Positions 1-7,547 of a stretch of 64,000 nt of DNA are shown in pieces; position 1 is the first letter of the stretch; the number at the start of each line of letters is the position of its first letter. This DNA is from Patescibacteria group bacterium (lineage in GTDB: Bacteria > Patescibacteriota > Minisyncoccia > Phycocordibacterales > SBAW01): NCBI GenBank assembly GCA_028866155.1, contig JAGWIT010000001.1:1-64000 (forward strand), in the 5' to 3' direction. The notes beneath the pieces are model-generated. The model saw only the letters and a program-made list of their open reading frames with translations. It was not told the origin of the DNA and did no database searches. The position numbers and the translations under genes were made by a program.

Positions 1-118
1 CCACCGTGCCGCTGTTTGAATTGCTGATCGTGATCGAGCTGCTATTGACGCTAGCGAATGCCGGAGCTGCTACGGCGAGCATGGCGAGCGTCGTTGATGC
101 TGCGAGAAATTTCTTCAT
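1..118 (-). CDS. N-terminal fragment of a secreted protein
   Basis: Partial gene; the rest lies beyond the left edge. From an ATG at 118 it encodes MKKFLAAS followed by a hydrophobic stretch and the signal-peptidase-I-like site APAFA-S, then a Ser/Asn-rich start of the mature protein (SVNSSSITIS). It is therefore a Sec-exported protein, probably at the cell surface, but no domain is visible in 39 residues. No Shine-Dalgarno precedes the ATG. The long hairpin at 235-286 lies upstream and could be in its leader. Function unknown. Confidence 0.7.
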   Translation of the reverse strand, partial: MKKFLAASTTLAMLAVAAPAFASVNSSSITISNSNSGTV

Positions 119-234
119 ATAAGTTTTACTGAATTTTTTACTTTAGTAACTTGTAATTACTGCCATCCCGCTTCCGTACGGATGAGCGTGATGCCAGGGG
201 ATATCGACCGCTCCCAGGTGAGCCGCACTTTTTA

Positions 235-286
235 GGTACAGCTCACAGCAACACCCACTTCTGTGGGCATTGCTATGAGCTCTACC
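235..286 (-). repeat. 24-bp-arm inverted repeat, likely RNA hairpin
   Basis: Arms 235-258 and 263-286 with a 4-nt loop. As DNA there are four mismatches. In minus-strand RNA three of these become G-U pairs and one a G-G mismatch, so the hairpin would form on the minus strand. No T-run follows it on that side, so it is not a simple terminator. It lies between the terminator of the candidate small RNA and the secreted-protein gene starting at 118, and could be part of that gene's 5' leader. Confidence 0.6.
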
Positions 287-301
287 GTTGTCTTGTTTTT
301 C

Positions 302-337
302 AAAAAACAAAAAAGGCGAAACGCTTCAGCGTTTCGC
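302..337 (-). terminator. Intrinsic terminator of the candidate small RNA
   Basis: Perfect 9-bp stem (316-324 with 329-337, TTCA loop), followed on the minus strand by CTTTTTTGTTTTTTG. The T-rich tail is on the minus side only, which fixes the direction. Confidence 0.8.
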
Positions 338-434
338 TTAATTCAGACCAGTTCGAGTTGTACAGAGATAACAACAGCAGACATATAGTCGCCGCTGGTT
401 CCCTGTACTTCATCCCGCCGAGCGGGACGTGTAC
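303..434 (-). ncRNA. Candidate structured small RNA of about 130 nt
   Basis: A strong sigma70-like promoter (TTGACA, 16 nt, GATAAT) and an intrinsic terminator bracket about 130 nt with no convincing ORF. In the minus-strand RNA there is a 5' GTTGT..TAC segment that can pair with GTACAAC near the 3' end, a CCCGC-TCG-GCGGG hairpin, a GTACAG/CTGTAC stem and an inner CAGC..GAC/GTC..GCTG stem. This looks like a compact multi-helix RNA. I do not recognise it: it is too short for tmRNA or RNase P RNA and shows no SRP-RNA GGAA apical motif. The rest of the 119-611 gap holds only the two inverted repeats listed separately. Confidence 0.5.
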
Positions 435-440
435 ACAACC

Positions 441-468
441 ATTATCGAGGATGCAGTGCCAGTGTCAA
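441..468 (-). promoter_or_regulatory. Promoter TTGACA-16-GATAAT
   Basis: Minus-strand -35 TTGACA (468-463) and -10 GATAAT (446-441) with 16-nt spacing, pointing into the 303-434 RNA. The expected transcription start is near 434. Confidence 0.65.
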
Positions 469-541
469 CGACTTTGTTGCACAACAGCGCACTGTGATAT
501 ACTTCGAAGAACACTGTCAACTGCATGTACGGATCCGAGAT

Positions 542-588
542 GGGCCCAAAACCCTGGGAACCAGCGGAAGCTGGAGTTGTTTGGGCCC
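542..588. repeat. Nested inverted repeat after the peptidoglycan-binding gene
   Basis: Outer arms GGGCCCAAA (542-550) and TTTGGGCCC (580-588) enclose a second hairpin, CCAGC-GGAA-GCTGG (561-574). It starts about 24 nt past the stop of the upstream minus-strand gene. No T-run follows on either side, so it may act as an mRNA 3'-end stabiliser rather than a classical terminator. Confidence 0.55.
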
Positions 589-611
589 TTCTCGAACCCC
601 TACGGCAGTTG

Positions 612-1394
612 CTAGGGCAACGCCGGTGCCGGTGCAGCCAACGTCTCGCACATAATGCTGTTTATCCGGTGCAAGGTCGTTTTGTACACATAACCGGTCG
701 CGCTGTGGTCGCTCGGCAAACCGTAGGAGACCCACGGCGAGAGCACCTCCTGCCACTCTTTGGTTTGAAATTGCTTCACCGCCGCCAATGTCATCGGGCC
801 AAAGTAGCCGGTGACGGGCAGATTGGCGCTGATATTTTGATTGAGAAACGCCTGCAGTTTTTTAACTTGGTTGGGATTGTTCTTGCGGCCCATACGCAAA
901 TAATCGGTGAGATATGCGCCACAGGTCGAGCTTGCGTCGAGGGTGTCCGCAGTCGAGGTGCCGAGCACGAGGCCGTTTACAAAGCCGGGCGACAAAGGTC
1001 CGGAGATGGTGCCGCCTCCCCCACCGCCGCCGGTTGAGTTGTTTGTGTTCGCGGTTGTACCGCCGGTATCGCCTGAACCGCTCTCTCCCCCGCCGCCAGC
1101 GGGTGGCGGAGTATCACCCGTGCCGCCGCTTGGTGGTGGGGTAGAGCCGCCGCTGTTACCGTCCCCGCCAGCAGGTGGAGGAGATGGCGGTGGCGGCGGT
1201 GGAGGAGTCTGCCCGCATCCATCGCTTGATAAAGCCGGGAGCGGCGCGCCGATGCGGTTGCTGTCGCTAAAAACACGGCAAACAATGCGCGTGCCGAGAT
1301 CCTGCGTGCTTGCTTGTGCAAACGGCGCTGCAACGAATAGAGAAGCGCTCAACGCGAGCAAAACAATGCCGTTGTAAAAAAAAGTAGTGCGCAT
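612..1394 (-). CDS. Secreted peptidoglycan-binding domain protein
   Basis: Exported 260-aa protein. Residues 1-29 form a signal peptide ending AQA. Residues about 60-150 are a low-complexity Pro/Gly/Ser/Thr linker. The C-terminal part (about 165-240) is a PG_binding_1-type repeat: QVKKLQAFLN, then VTGYFGPMTLAAVKQFQ, a motif typical of the three-helix peptidoglycan-binding fold. No catalytic domain is present, so it probably anchors to or organises the wall. Upstream are TTGACA (1457-1452), 16 nt, TATGTT (1435-1430) and a Shine-Dalgarno AAGGGG 7 nt before the ATG, so it is an independently transcribed unit. Such proteins with Pro-rich linkers are common in Parcubacteria. Confidence 0.85.
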   Translation of the reverse strand: MRTTFFYNGIVLLALSASLFVAAPFAQASTQDLGTRIVCRVFSDSNRIGAPLPALSSDGCGQTPPPPPPPSPPPAGGDGNSGGSTPPPSGGTGDTPPPAGGGGESGSGDTGGTTANTNNSTGGGGGGGTISGPLSPGFVNGLVLGTSTADTLDASSTCGAYLTDYLRMGRKNNPNQVKKLQAFLNQNISANLPVTGYFGPMTLAAVKQFQTKEWQEVLSPWVSYGLPSDHSATGYVYKTTLHRINSIMCETLAAPAPALP

Positions 1395-1429
1395 AGTATT
1401 TCCCCTTACATGCTAATTTTTGCCACTAC

Positions 1430-1457
1430 AACATAGTTCGCGCACCTGCCCTGTCAA
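1430..1457 (-). promoter_or_regulatory. Promoter of the peptidoglycan-binding gene
   Basis: TTGACA (complement 1452-1457), 16-nt spacer, TATGTT (complement 1430-1435). The leader is about 30 nt and carries a Shine-Dalgarno. Confidence 0.55.
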
Positions 1458-1521
1458 TCAAAACGTGAGGAGGAAAATTTTTATTGACGGGTGTCAAAGA
1501 ATATATCCATGACGGATTTTT

Positions 1522-1737
1522 TTATTTTTCAACCCTAACGAGATTCCACAAAAAGAACGACAGTGCGGAGGTTATAAAACAGATGACGCCGAACGTGTCT
1601 TCGCGCGGGTAGGGCAAAAAATGCGTCAGCGGCAGAGAGAGCGTCTGCATATGTACCTCAGCATTTAGCACGATATAGAGCCAGCCCAAGAGCCCGAAGA
1701 CGAACAGGGTTAAAAATAGCGCGCGCAAAAGTTTCAT
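1522..1737 (-). CDS. Small two-TM membrane protein
   Basis: 71 aa with hydrophobic segments at about 5-25 and 49-66, joined by a short loop that ends YPREDTFG. The start overlaps the stop of the upstream glycosidase gene by 4 nt (ATGA), so the two are translationally coupled and presumably act together at the membrane. I recognise no family. Confidence 0.7.
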   Translation of the reverse strand: MKLLRALFLTLFVFGLLGWLYIVLNAEVHMQTLSLPLTHFLPYPREDTFGVICFITSALSFFLWNLVRVEK

Positions 1738-3062
1738 AGTTTAATTGCCTTCCCCAAAGCCTGCATGAGCGCATCAAAAGCCGGCTTCTTGCTCCCATCA
1801 TACCGCAAAAGGCCGTAAAAATTTTCGGTAGTGCCGGGGTCGGTGCCCAAGTCGATGTAGGTGTACCAAAACAGCGGCCCGGCAAAACTAAGTTCTCGCA
1901 CCTGGGTTACTGCATCGGTAAGTATGAGCGCCTGCAGGGCCTCGGATACGTGGTCGGGATTATCTGCGAGGTTATAGTCACCCACATCGGCGCCCGCGCC
2001 CGGGCCGCCCGTTGGCGCGCCAAACTCGGTTATCCATATTTTTTTGGCGCTATCGCCGTGGGCAACCATGACACTCCTGAGCGACGGGTTGGTGGCCGCC
2101 ATCTCCTGCCAAGCGTTCCACTGCGCCGGATAGCTCGGCAACGCCGGGAACGAGTATGGATGAAAGCCGACGGCATCAAACGAGGGTCCGGCGCCGTCGG
2201 TATAGAGTGCCTGCAAAAAATCGACCGGCGCGATGTTGCCGTCCGACGTTTCTGCAGACGCGAGCCCGCCGGATATGACTTGTGCCGAAGGGTCGGCCTT
2301 TTTTATCGCGGCGCTCGCATCCTCAAGCAGTCGCGCGTAGGCGGCCGGGTCGGGCGCGGGCTGCCAAAACCGCACGATGTTGGGCTCGTTCCATATCTCC
2401 CAATCATGCACGCCCTGCGGGGCAAAGTGTACCGCCGCGGCGCCCGCAAACGCCGCGAACTGCATGGGGTCGCTCGGCTGGCAGCGACTTGAGCCGCATT
2501 CGGGGTCGTGCGCCCACCAAGGCGAAAAGTCGAGGATTGGCAACACCTGTAAGCCTCTTGTATGTGCCGCCACCACTATCCGGTCGATGACGCGCCAATT
2601 GTATGCGCCACCTTGCTCGCGCTGAATGTAACTCCAATCGGCATCAAAACGCAGCCACGTGATGCCGAGCGCGACAATGGCATCGAGTCGCGCGCCAAGC
2701 TGGGCCTCGCTGAGCCCCGAGAAATCATCCCCCACCGATATGCCAAATCCGCTGGTGTTTGCTGTCATGGCAGGAGGCGGCGCTGTTGGGTTTGTGGCGG
2801 TACTTTTGCTTTGAGGCTGTGCGATTGGTGCCGGCGCGGCAAAAGTCGAGCTTGCCGGTCCAGGCCCCGGGATCGCCGGCACAGAAGGCTCCGGGGCAGT
2901 GTCATGCGACGCTATAGGTCTAAACTGAGCCCCGATGCGCTCAGTCGAAAGCCCGAGCAGTATCGCAAGGCCCGCGATGCCGAGCATAAGAAGAACCCGC
3001 TGCGAGAGCGGCTTCAAGGGCTTTTGGGGTTCGTGCTGGGTATCGTGCTTGAAATCTCGCAT
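1734..3062 (-). CDS. Membrane-anchored clan GH-A glycoside hydrolase
   Basis: Predicted extracytoplasmic glycosidase. A single TM anchor (about residues 22-38) is followed by a Pro/Ala/Thr linker and a (beta/alpha)8-type domain. WNEPN places the acid/base Glu near residue 226 and ITEFGAP the nucleophile near 346, a pairing typical of clan GH-A families such as GH39 and GH5. The substrate cannot be assigned; trimming of the locus's own glycan or of a host polysaccharide is possible. I chose the ATG at 3062 because a minus-strand -10 TATACT (3083-3078) lies just before it; an upstream ATG at 3089 is also open. The gene is divergent from the flippase gene and overlaps the following 71-aa gene. 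Confidence 0.8.
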   Translation of the reverse strand: MRDFKHDTQHEPQKPLKPLSQRVLLMLGIAGLAILLGLSTERIGAQFRPIASHDTAPEPSVPAIPGPGPASSTFAAPAPIAQPQSKSTATNPTAPPPAMTANTSGFGISVGDDFSGLSEAQLGARLDAIVALGITWLRFDADWSYIQREQGGAYNWRVIDRIVVAAHTRGLQVLPILDFSPWWAHDPECGSSRCQPSDPMQFAAFAGAAAVHFAPQGVHDWEIWNEPNIVRFWQPAPDPAAYARLLEDASAAIKKADPSAQVISGGLASAETSDGNIAPVDFLQALYTDGAGPSFDAVGFHPYSFPALPSYPAQWNAWQEMAATNPSLRSVMVAHGDSAKKIWITEFGAPTGGPGAGADVGDYNLADNPDHVSEALQALILTDAVTQVRELSFAGPLFWYTYIDLGTDPGTTENFYGLLRYDGSKKPAFDALMQALGKAIKL

Positions 3063-3077
3063 TTCGCCGTGCAGTGC

Positions 3078-3085
3078 AGTATAGT
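3078..3085. promoter_or_regulatory. Overlapping divergent -10 boxes
   Basis: The same 8 bp read TATACT on the minus strand (3083-3078, toward the glycosidase) and TATAGT on the plus strand (3080-3085, toward the flippase). The plus -10 ends 7 nt before the ATG at 3093, implying a leaderless flippase mRNA. No good -35 is seen for either direction. Confidence 0.5.
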
Positions 3086-3092
3086 GCATCCG

Positions 3093-5237
3093 ATGTTATT
3101 GCGAAACATGCCCCTATATATAAAATACTGTATCGCTTATTTCCGTAAAGACAGCCTTTTGCGAAACTCGGTCTACCTCATGCTCGCGACCGGCGTACTG
3201 GCGGGGTTCGGGTTCTTTTTTTGGCTTATTGTGGCAAAAACATTTTCTACCGCAGATATTGGTGTTGCTACCGCGCTCGTCTCTGCAATGAATTTAATTG
3301 CCTACCTATCGCTCATGGGTTTCAATGTCGCATTCGTGCGCTTCACCCCGAGCGCTCAGGACAAAAACGGCAACCTCAATACGGGCCTGTTAGTTGCCAC
3401 AGCCGCGGCGATCGTATTTTCAATCGCATTCATACTCATAGCGCCGCACATCTCCATGCATTTAAGTCTGATAGGATATCCGCTTTTTGCCGCGGGCTTC
3501 GTGCTTTTTTGTATCGCAACCACGCTCAATTTGCTCACCGATTCTGTGTTTATAGCCAATCGCGAAGCAAGATATATTTTGTTTATCAACACAGCCTATA
3601 GCGCAGCGAAAATTGGACTGCCGCTCCTGTTCTTAAGCGCGGGAGCCTTTGGCATCGTCACCGCCGCGGCGCTCGCGCAGGCGCTGGGTCTGGGCTTAAG
3701 CATCCTCGCAATGATGCATTTGTTTGCATATCGCCCGCACCTTACCTTGAAGTCATCGGTTCTCGGGCAGGTATGGCGCTACTGCGCCAGCAACTACGTC
3801 GCGAGTATTTTTAGCCTTCTGCCTGCCACGGTGATGCCGCTCATGGTCATTGGGGCGCTCGGGCCTGAACCAGCAGCATACTTTTATATAGCAATGATGA
3901 TCGGTAATCTCCTATATGTTATCCCGTGGTCGATCACGCGTGCGCTGTTTGCCGAAGGCTCTCACGACGAAGTCACTCTATTACAAAACGCCAAAAAGGC
4001 GATGTTCATTATTGGAGCGCTCCTCACACCTGCGATATTGTTCTTAGCGCTCTTCGGCAGCTTTATTTTGAGCATTTTTGGCCGCGGCTATGCGCAAGGC
4101 AACAGTTTGTTGCTGCTCCTTGCGCTTGCAGGCTTCGCGGTTGCGGTGATGGCCATAGCAAACGCCATATTTTTGGTAACTAAACAATCCCGAGAGGTTG
4201 TGGTACTCAATGTTACCTTTGCGATCGCCACTATCGCGTTGGTGTATGCGCTGCTCCCGCTCGGGCTTTACGGCGTGGGAGTTGGTTGGCTCGTGGGCAA
4301 TGCGATCGCCGCGCTGGCGGGATACCTACTCTTTCGTCGAGAGTCGATCATGACTAGCTGGTGGAAAAATTTTAACATCCCTATAACGATTATAGTGGCT
4401 AAGTGGCGCTATCTGCGCGCGAGCTTCGCGCGCGGCGATAAACGTACGATTTTGTTCTATCCTCACAAGCCGCAGCATTTTCATATCCTCTACGCGATAG
4501 TGCATGAGCTAGGCTATGCGGTTACTACCAACCCTTCGAAGTGCCATGAACTTGCTATTGCTTTTGAAGATCAAACGATCCGTTCGAACGAGCACCATGC
4601 AGTGCTCCAAGAACTCGCGCGCACGCAGCCGGTAGCGAACCTCAACTGCGCCGACATATCCAAAGAAAACATCGAAAAAATATTTAGAGAAACTTACGGC
4701 TACAACACCTTTGTGAACCCCGAACAGTATAGCGGCCGGTGTGTGCGCAAATCAAATAACAATTCCACCCACGACGGAGTGTTCATCGCCTGCCCTGCTG
4801 CGAAAGAGCCCGGCTATGTGTATCAAAAATTCATCGAGTGCGAACACGAGGGCCGTATTGCAGATCTGCGCGGCATTATCATGGGCGGGAAGCTCAGGCA
4901 TATCACACTTAAATACAAAGCTCCCGAAGCGCGGTTTGACATCACGAGCGACATATCGATGCGGCGCCCCGACACGTTGCTGAGTGCGCAAGAAATTGAA
5001 GGCGTTGAATCGTTTTGCAAGAGCTTGGGTCTTGATTGCGGCGAGATGGATATACTGCGCGACAAAACGGATGGCAAAATTTATATAATTGATGTCAGCA
5101 ACACCTCCGGCGGCCCGGTACGCAACCTGCACCTGCCGGCTCAGGAATATGATGCGTACGTGCAAATGCTAAGCGAGAGTTTTGCCCGCGCCTACGGCCT
5201 AGCGATAGACGCGCGCCTCACCGTTGTCGTACAGTAG
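3093..5237 (+). CDS. Wzx/MATE-like flippase fused to ATP-grasp-like domain
   Basis: 714 aa. Residues about 25-430 are polytopic with the pattern of polysaccharide/lipid-linked-oligosaccharide flippases (MVF/MATE-like). After a basic linker, residues about 450-714 form a soluble domain that resembles ATP-grasp enzymes: FYPHKPQHFH start, GYVYQKFIE, an LKYKAP strand, and a C-terminal acidic cluster GEMDILRDKTDGKIYIIDV followed by NTSGGP, the usual Mg-ATP-binding place. ATP-grasp enzymes ligate carboxylates to amines or thiols; the acceptor here is unknown. The start at 3093 fits a leaderless promoter; in-frame codons further upstream overlap the glycosidase and look non-coding. The 3' end overlaps the convergent membrane-protein gene by 39 bp. 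The fusion suggests modification coupled to export of a surface glycan. Confidence 0.75.
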   Translation: MLLRNMPLYIKYCIAYFRKDSLLRNSVYLMLATGVLAGFGFFFWLIVAKTFSTADIGVATALVSAMNLIAYLSLMGFNVAFVRFTPSAQDKNGNLNTGLLVATAAAIVFSIAFILIAPHISMHLSLIGYPLFAAGFVLFCIATTLNLLTDSVFIANREARYILFINTAYSAAKIGLPLLFLSAGAFGIVTAAALAQALGLGLSILAMMHLFAYRPHLTLKSSVLGQVWRYCASNYVASIFSLLPATVMPLMVIGALGPEPAAYFYIAMMIGNLLYVIPWSITRALFAEGSHDEVTLLQNAKKAMFIIGALLTPAILFLALFGSFILSIFGRGYAQGNSLLLLLALAGFAVAVMAIANAIFLVTKQSREVVVLNVTFAIATIALVYALLPLGLYGVGVGWLVGNAIAALAGYLLFRRESIMTSWWKNFNIPITIIVAKWRYLRASFARGDKRTILFYPHKPQHFHILYAIVHELGYAVTTNPSKCHELAIAFEDQTIRSNEHHAVLQELARTQPVANLNCADISKENIEKIFRETYGYNTFVNPEQYSGRCVRKSNNNSTHDGVFIACPAAKEPGYVYQKFIECEHEGRIADLRGIIMGGKLRHITLKYKAPEARFDITSDISMRRPDTLLSAQEIEGVESFCKSLGLDCGEMDILRDKTDGKIYIIDVSNTSGGPVRNLHLPAQEYDAYVQMLSESFARAYGLAIDARLTVVVQ

Positions 5238-7547
5238 ATCTTTGTTTGTATCGAGAAACCCAATCGGATAAACATAGGAAATAGGCGTCTCGTTGTAGGA
5301 GAGGTTATCTACTCCCCTGCGCACTACCGGAGATCCGACCAGCACATAGGAGCTCTTGCGGATCAGCCATGGATATACGCCTACCGATACATCAAGGTTA
5401 TACAGAGCCGTCGAGCTCTGGATCGTTAATTCGCTGCTTTGGAGCTCCGGATGCAAGCCGTCTGCGATGTCCTTTTGCAGCTGACCGGTAACCCAAGACG
5501 TCGCTCGTTCGTCGCTGTGGTCCACGTAGTAGCGGTCGTAATACGAGCCGGAGTTGTTGAGGTAGAGCGGCGCATCGTAGCCGCCGGTAAGCTGAGCAAT
5601 CGTGCCTGTGGATAAGAGGAAAAATAAGATTGCGACGATAGTTGCAAAAAGGGTTGCTTTTTTCTGCTCGGTAAAAAGCACGGCGCTCCCGATCGCCACA
5701 AAGAGCGACAGAAACAGGAGCGACTGCTGAAATGCACGCAGTAGTCCGTATTCGACCGAAAGCACGGGCAAAACGACAATACCCGCGACCATCACTATAC
5801 TGCCGCATGCGGCGAGCCAAAACTCCGAATGAATATTCGAGAGGACGCGCCGACTGCCCCGCAGCGCCGCGCAAAAACCGACGACGACCAAGAGTTGAAG
5901 TGCCTTTGCTGAGGATTGCTTCAGAATATAGTTCATTGACGAAACATCAAAACCAAGCGCGCTGAGCCCTGACCCGAGCGCCGTGAGCGGCATGACTTCC
6001 TGCGGCGCAAGGACGATGGGATAACTCTTATAGGCGCTTTGGGCAAAGTAATCGCCGGGGTCGGCTGCGCGCTGCGGAGCAACGACTTTTTGCTGATACC
6101 CGGCAAGGAGCTGCTGTGAGTTGAGCGGATGCCACGAAAAGAGCGCGTAGAGCACGTCGCTGGATTGCGCATCCTCCTTACTGTTGCTGGCCATGGTCGC
6201 AAGGGTTTCTTTAACGACGCGGACAATGCTGTTTTGAGAGGTGTCGGTCAAGACGCTGCTCCACAAAAAGCTCGCTAACATGAGCGAGACTACCATCAGC
6301 CCCGTGATGCGCGGCACGGCCGGCACCGCTGAAAGATTAAAGTCGGCAAAGGAGGTGCGTGCGAACGGGGAGTAACTGCGCCGCTCAAAAAACCCGCGTA
6401 CTGCGGAGAGTGCTTTTTGCATCAGGTAGACGAACACGAGAATCGCAATAACGGTATAGGTCGTCGAGTAATGCGAAAGCACCATGCCGATGCCAAAGAA
6501 CATAAAGAGTCCGCGACGCAGGCGCATAGAGAGAGACTCTTCGAAGAGCACCAGGAACATGCAGGCAAGAAAAATAAACGCGATTTCTTGTCGATTGAGA
6601 TACGGCATATCCATAAAAAATGTCGGAAACGCGACAAAATATACTGCCGATAAAAGCGCGAACGCCGGTGAGAGATAGCGGCGCACGGTGAGGTAGAGTG
6701 CGGGCGGCACGAACGCAAAAAATATTTGGTAAAGAACCTTATAGAGGTATGGGTCGGCCATCGAAAAGAACCTGGAGAGCGTGGCCGGTAAAATAGTGAT
6801 GCTCATGCAGGCGTTGTAGGCATCCTGCAGATAGCCGACCGCCCAAAAACCGTGTTCTTTCGCCAGTTGAAAGACAAGATACTCGCGCTGTATGTCGTGG
6901 CCGCTGACATACCACCCGCGCAGACTGGTCATGAACAGGAGCGAAAGCGAAATAAAAAAAAGGGCAGTCGGTATCACCCACTCCTCGAGGGTTGCGCTGG
7001 CGCGCGCCAGCATCCACAGGTATAGTGCAATGCCCAAAAAGCACGCCAAGGTTATGAAGCCGCTACCGCCGTTGTTGAGCGCGATGGCACCGGCAACGCT
7101 GCATGCCACAAACAATGCCGGACTGAACGCAAAGAGGCACTCTCGCCATGGAAGCGCGGTAAACTCTATGCATATGGCGGCATCACCGCTGCGGATCCAC
7201 GCGGCAAAGGCCAGCGCCACGACGCCAGCCGATACCTCTCCCAGCAGAAACGAAGCTTGAAGAGGCGTTGCAATACCGAGCGTCGACAGCAGTGTGTTGC
7301 CGGCAAGCCCTATGAACATCAACTCGAGTAGCGAGCAGGCGACCATGCATGCCAGCGCGCTCCATACCGGCAATCGCACCCGAAGCGCCATGAGGGTAAG
7401 AAACCCCGGCAGGATGATGAGAGATATAAATGCCGCTATGTTTTGGATTTGAAAAGCATTGAAATGAGTGTTCACCAGCAGGATAAAAAACGTCCACCAT
7501 ATGTCAAACAGCAGCAAAAAATAATCCTTTTTAAGCGTAAGCGTCAT
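5199..7547 (-). CDS. Large polytopic membrane protein, DUF2206-like
   Basis: 782 aa with well over ten hydrophobic segments through about residue 620, then an extracytoplasmic C-terminal region (GGYDAPLYLNNSGSYYDRYYV onward, about 150 aa). The architecture resembles DUF2206 and GT-C-type glycosyltransferases or polymerases: many TMs, LPGF motif near residue 48, and a large periplasmic-side tail. In this locus a role as oligosaccharide polymerase or GT-C transferase is plausible but inferred. Its start overlaps the stop of the GT4-GT4 gene by 4 nt. The last 39 bp overlap the 3' end of the flippase gene on the other strand. Confidence 0.65.
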   Translation of the reverse strand: MTLTLKKDYFLLLFDIWWTFFILLVNTHFNAFQIQNIAAFISLIILPGFLTLMALRVRLPVWSALACMVACSLLELMFIGLAGNTLLSTLGIATPLQASFLLGEVSAGVVALAFAAWIRSGDAAICIEFTALPWRECLFAFSPALFVACSVAGAIALNNGGSGFITLACFLGIALYLWMLARASATLEEWVIPTALFFISLSLLFMTSLRGWYVSGHDIQREYLVFQLAKEHGFWAVGYLQDAYNACMSITILPATLSRFFSMADPYLYKVLYQIFFAFVPPALYLTVRRYLSPAFALLSAVYFVAFPTFFMDMPYLNRQEIAFIFLACMFLVLFEESLSMRLRRGLFMFFGIGMVLSHYSTTYTVIAILVFVYLMQKALSAVRGFFERRSYSPFARTSFADFNLSAVPAVPRITGLMVVSLMLASFLWSSVLTDTSQNSIVRVVKETLATMASNSKEDAQSSDVLYALFSWHPLNSQQLLAGYQQKVVAPQRAADPGDYFAQSAYKSYPIVLAPQEVMPLTALGSGLSALGFDVSSMNYILKQSSAKALQLLVVVGFCAALRGSRRVLSNIHSEFWLAACGSIVMVAGIVVLPVLSVEYGLLRAFQQSLLFLSLFVAIGSAVLFTEQKKATLFATIVAILFFLLSTGTIAQLTGGYDAPLYLNNSGSYYDRYYVDHSDERATSWVTGQLQKDIADGLHPELQSSELTIQSSTALYNLDVSVGVYPWLIRKSSYVLVGSPVVRRGVDNLSYNETPISYVYPIGFLDTNKDLLYDNGEARVYR

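Noticed and set aside
515..520. Second TTGACA upstream of the small RNA
   Set aside because: No acceptable -10 lies 16-18 nt downstream on the minus strand.
2562..3092. N-terminal extension of the flippase frame
   Set aside because: It overlaps the glycosidase gene on the other strand, is Arg/Cys-rich and lacks any domain; the promoter and TM pattern place the start at 3093.
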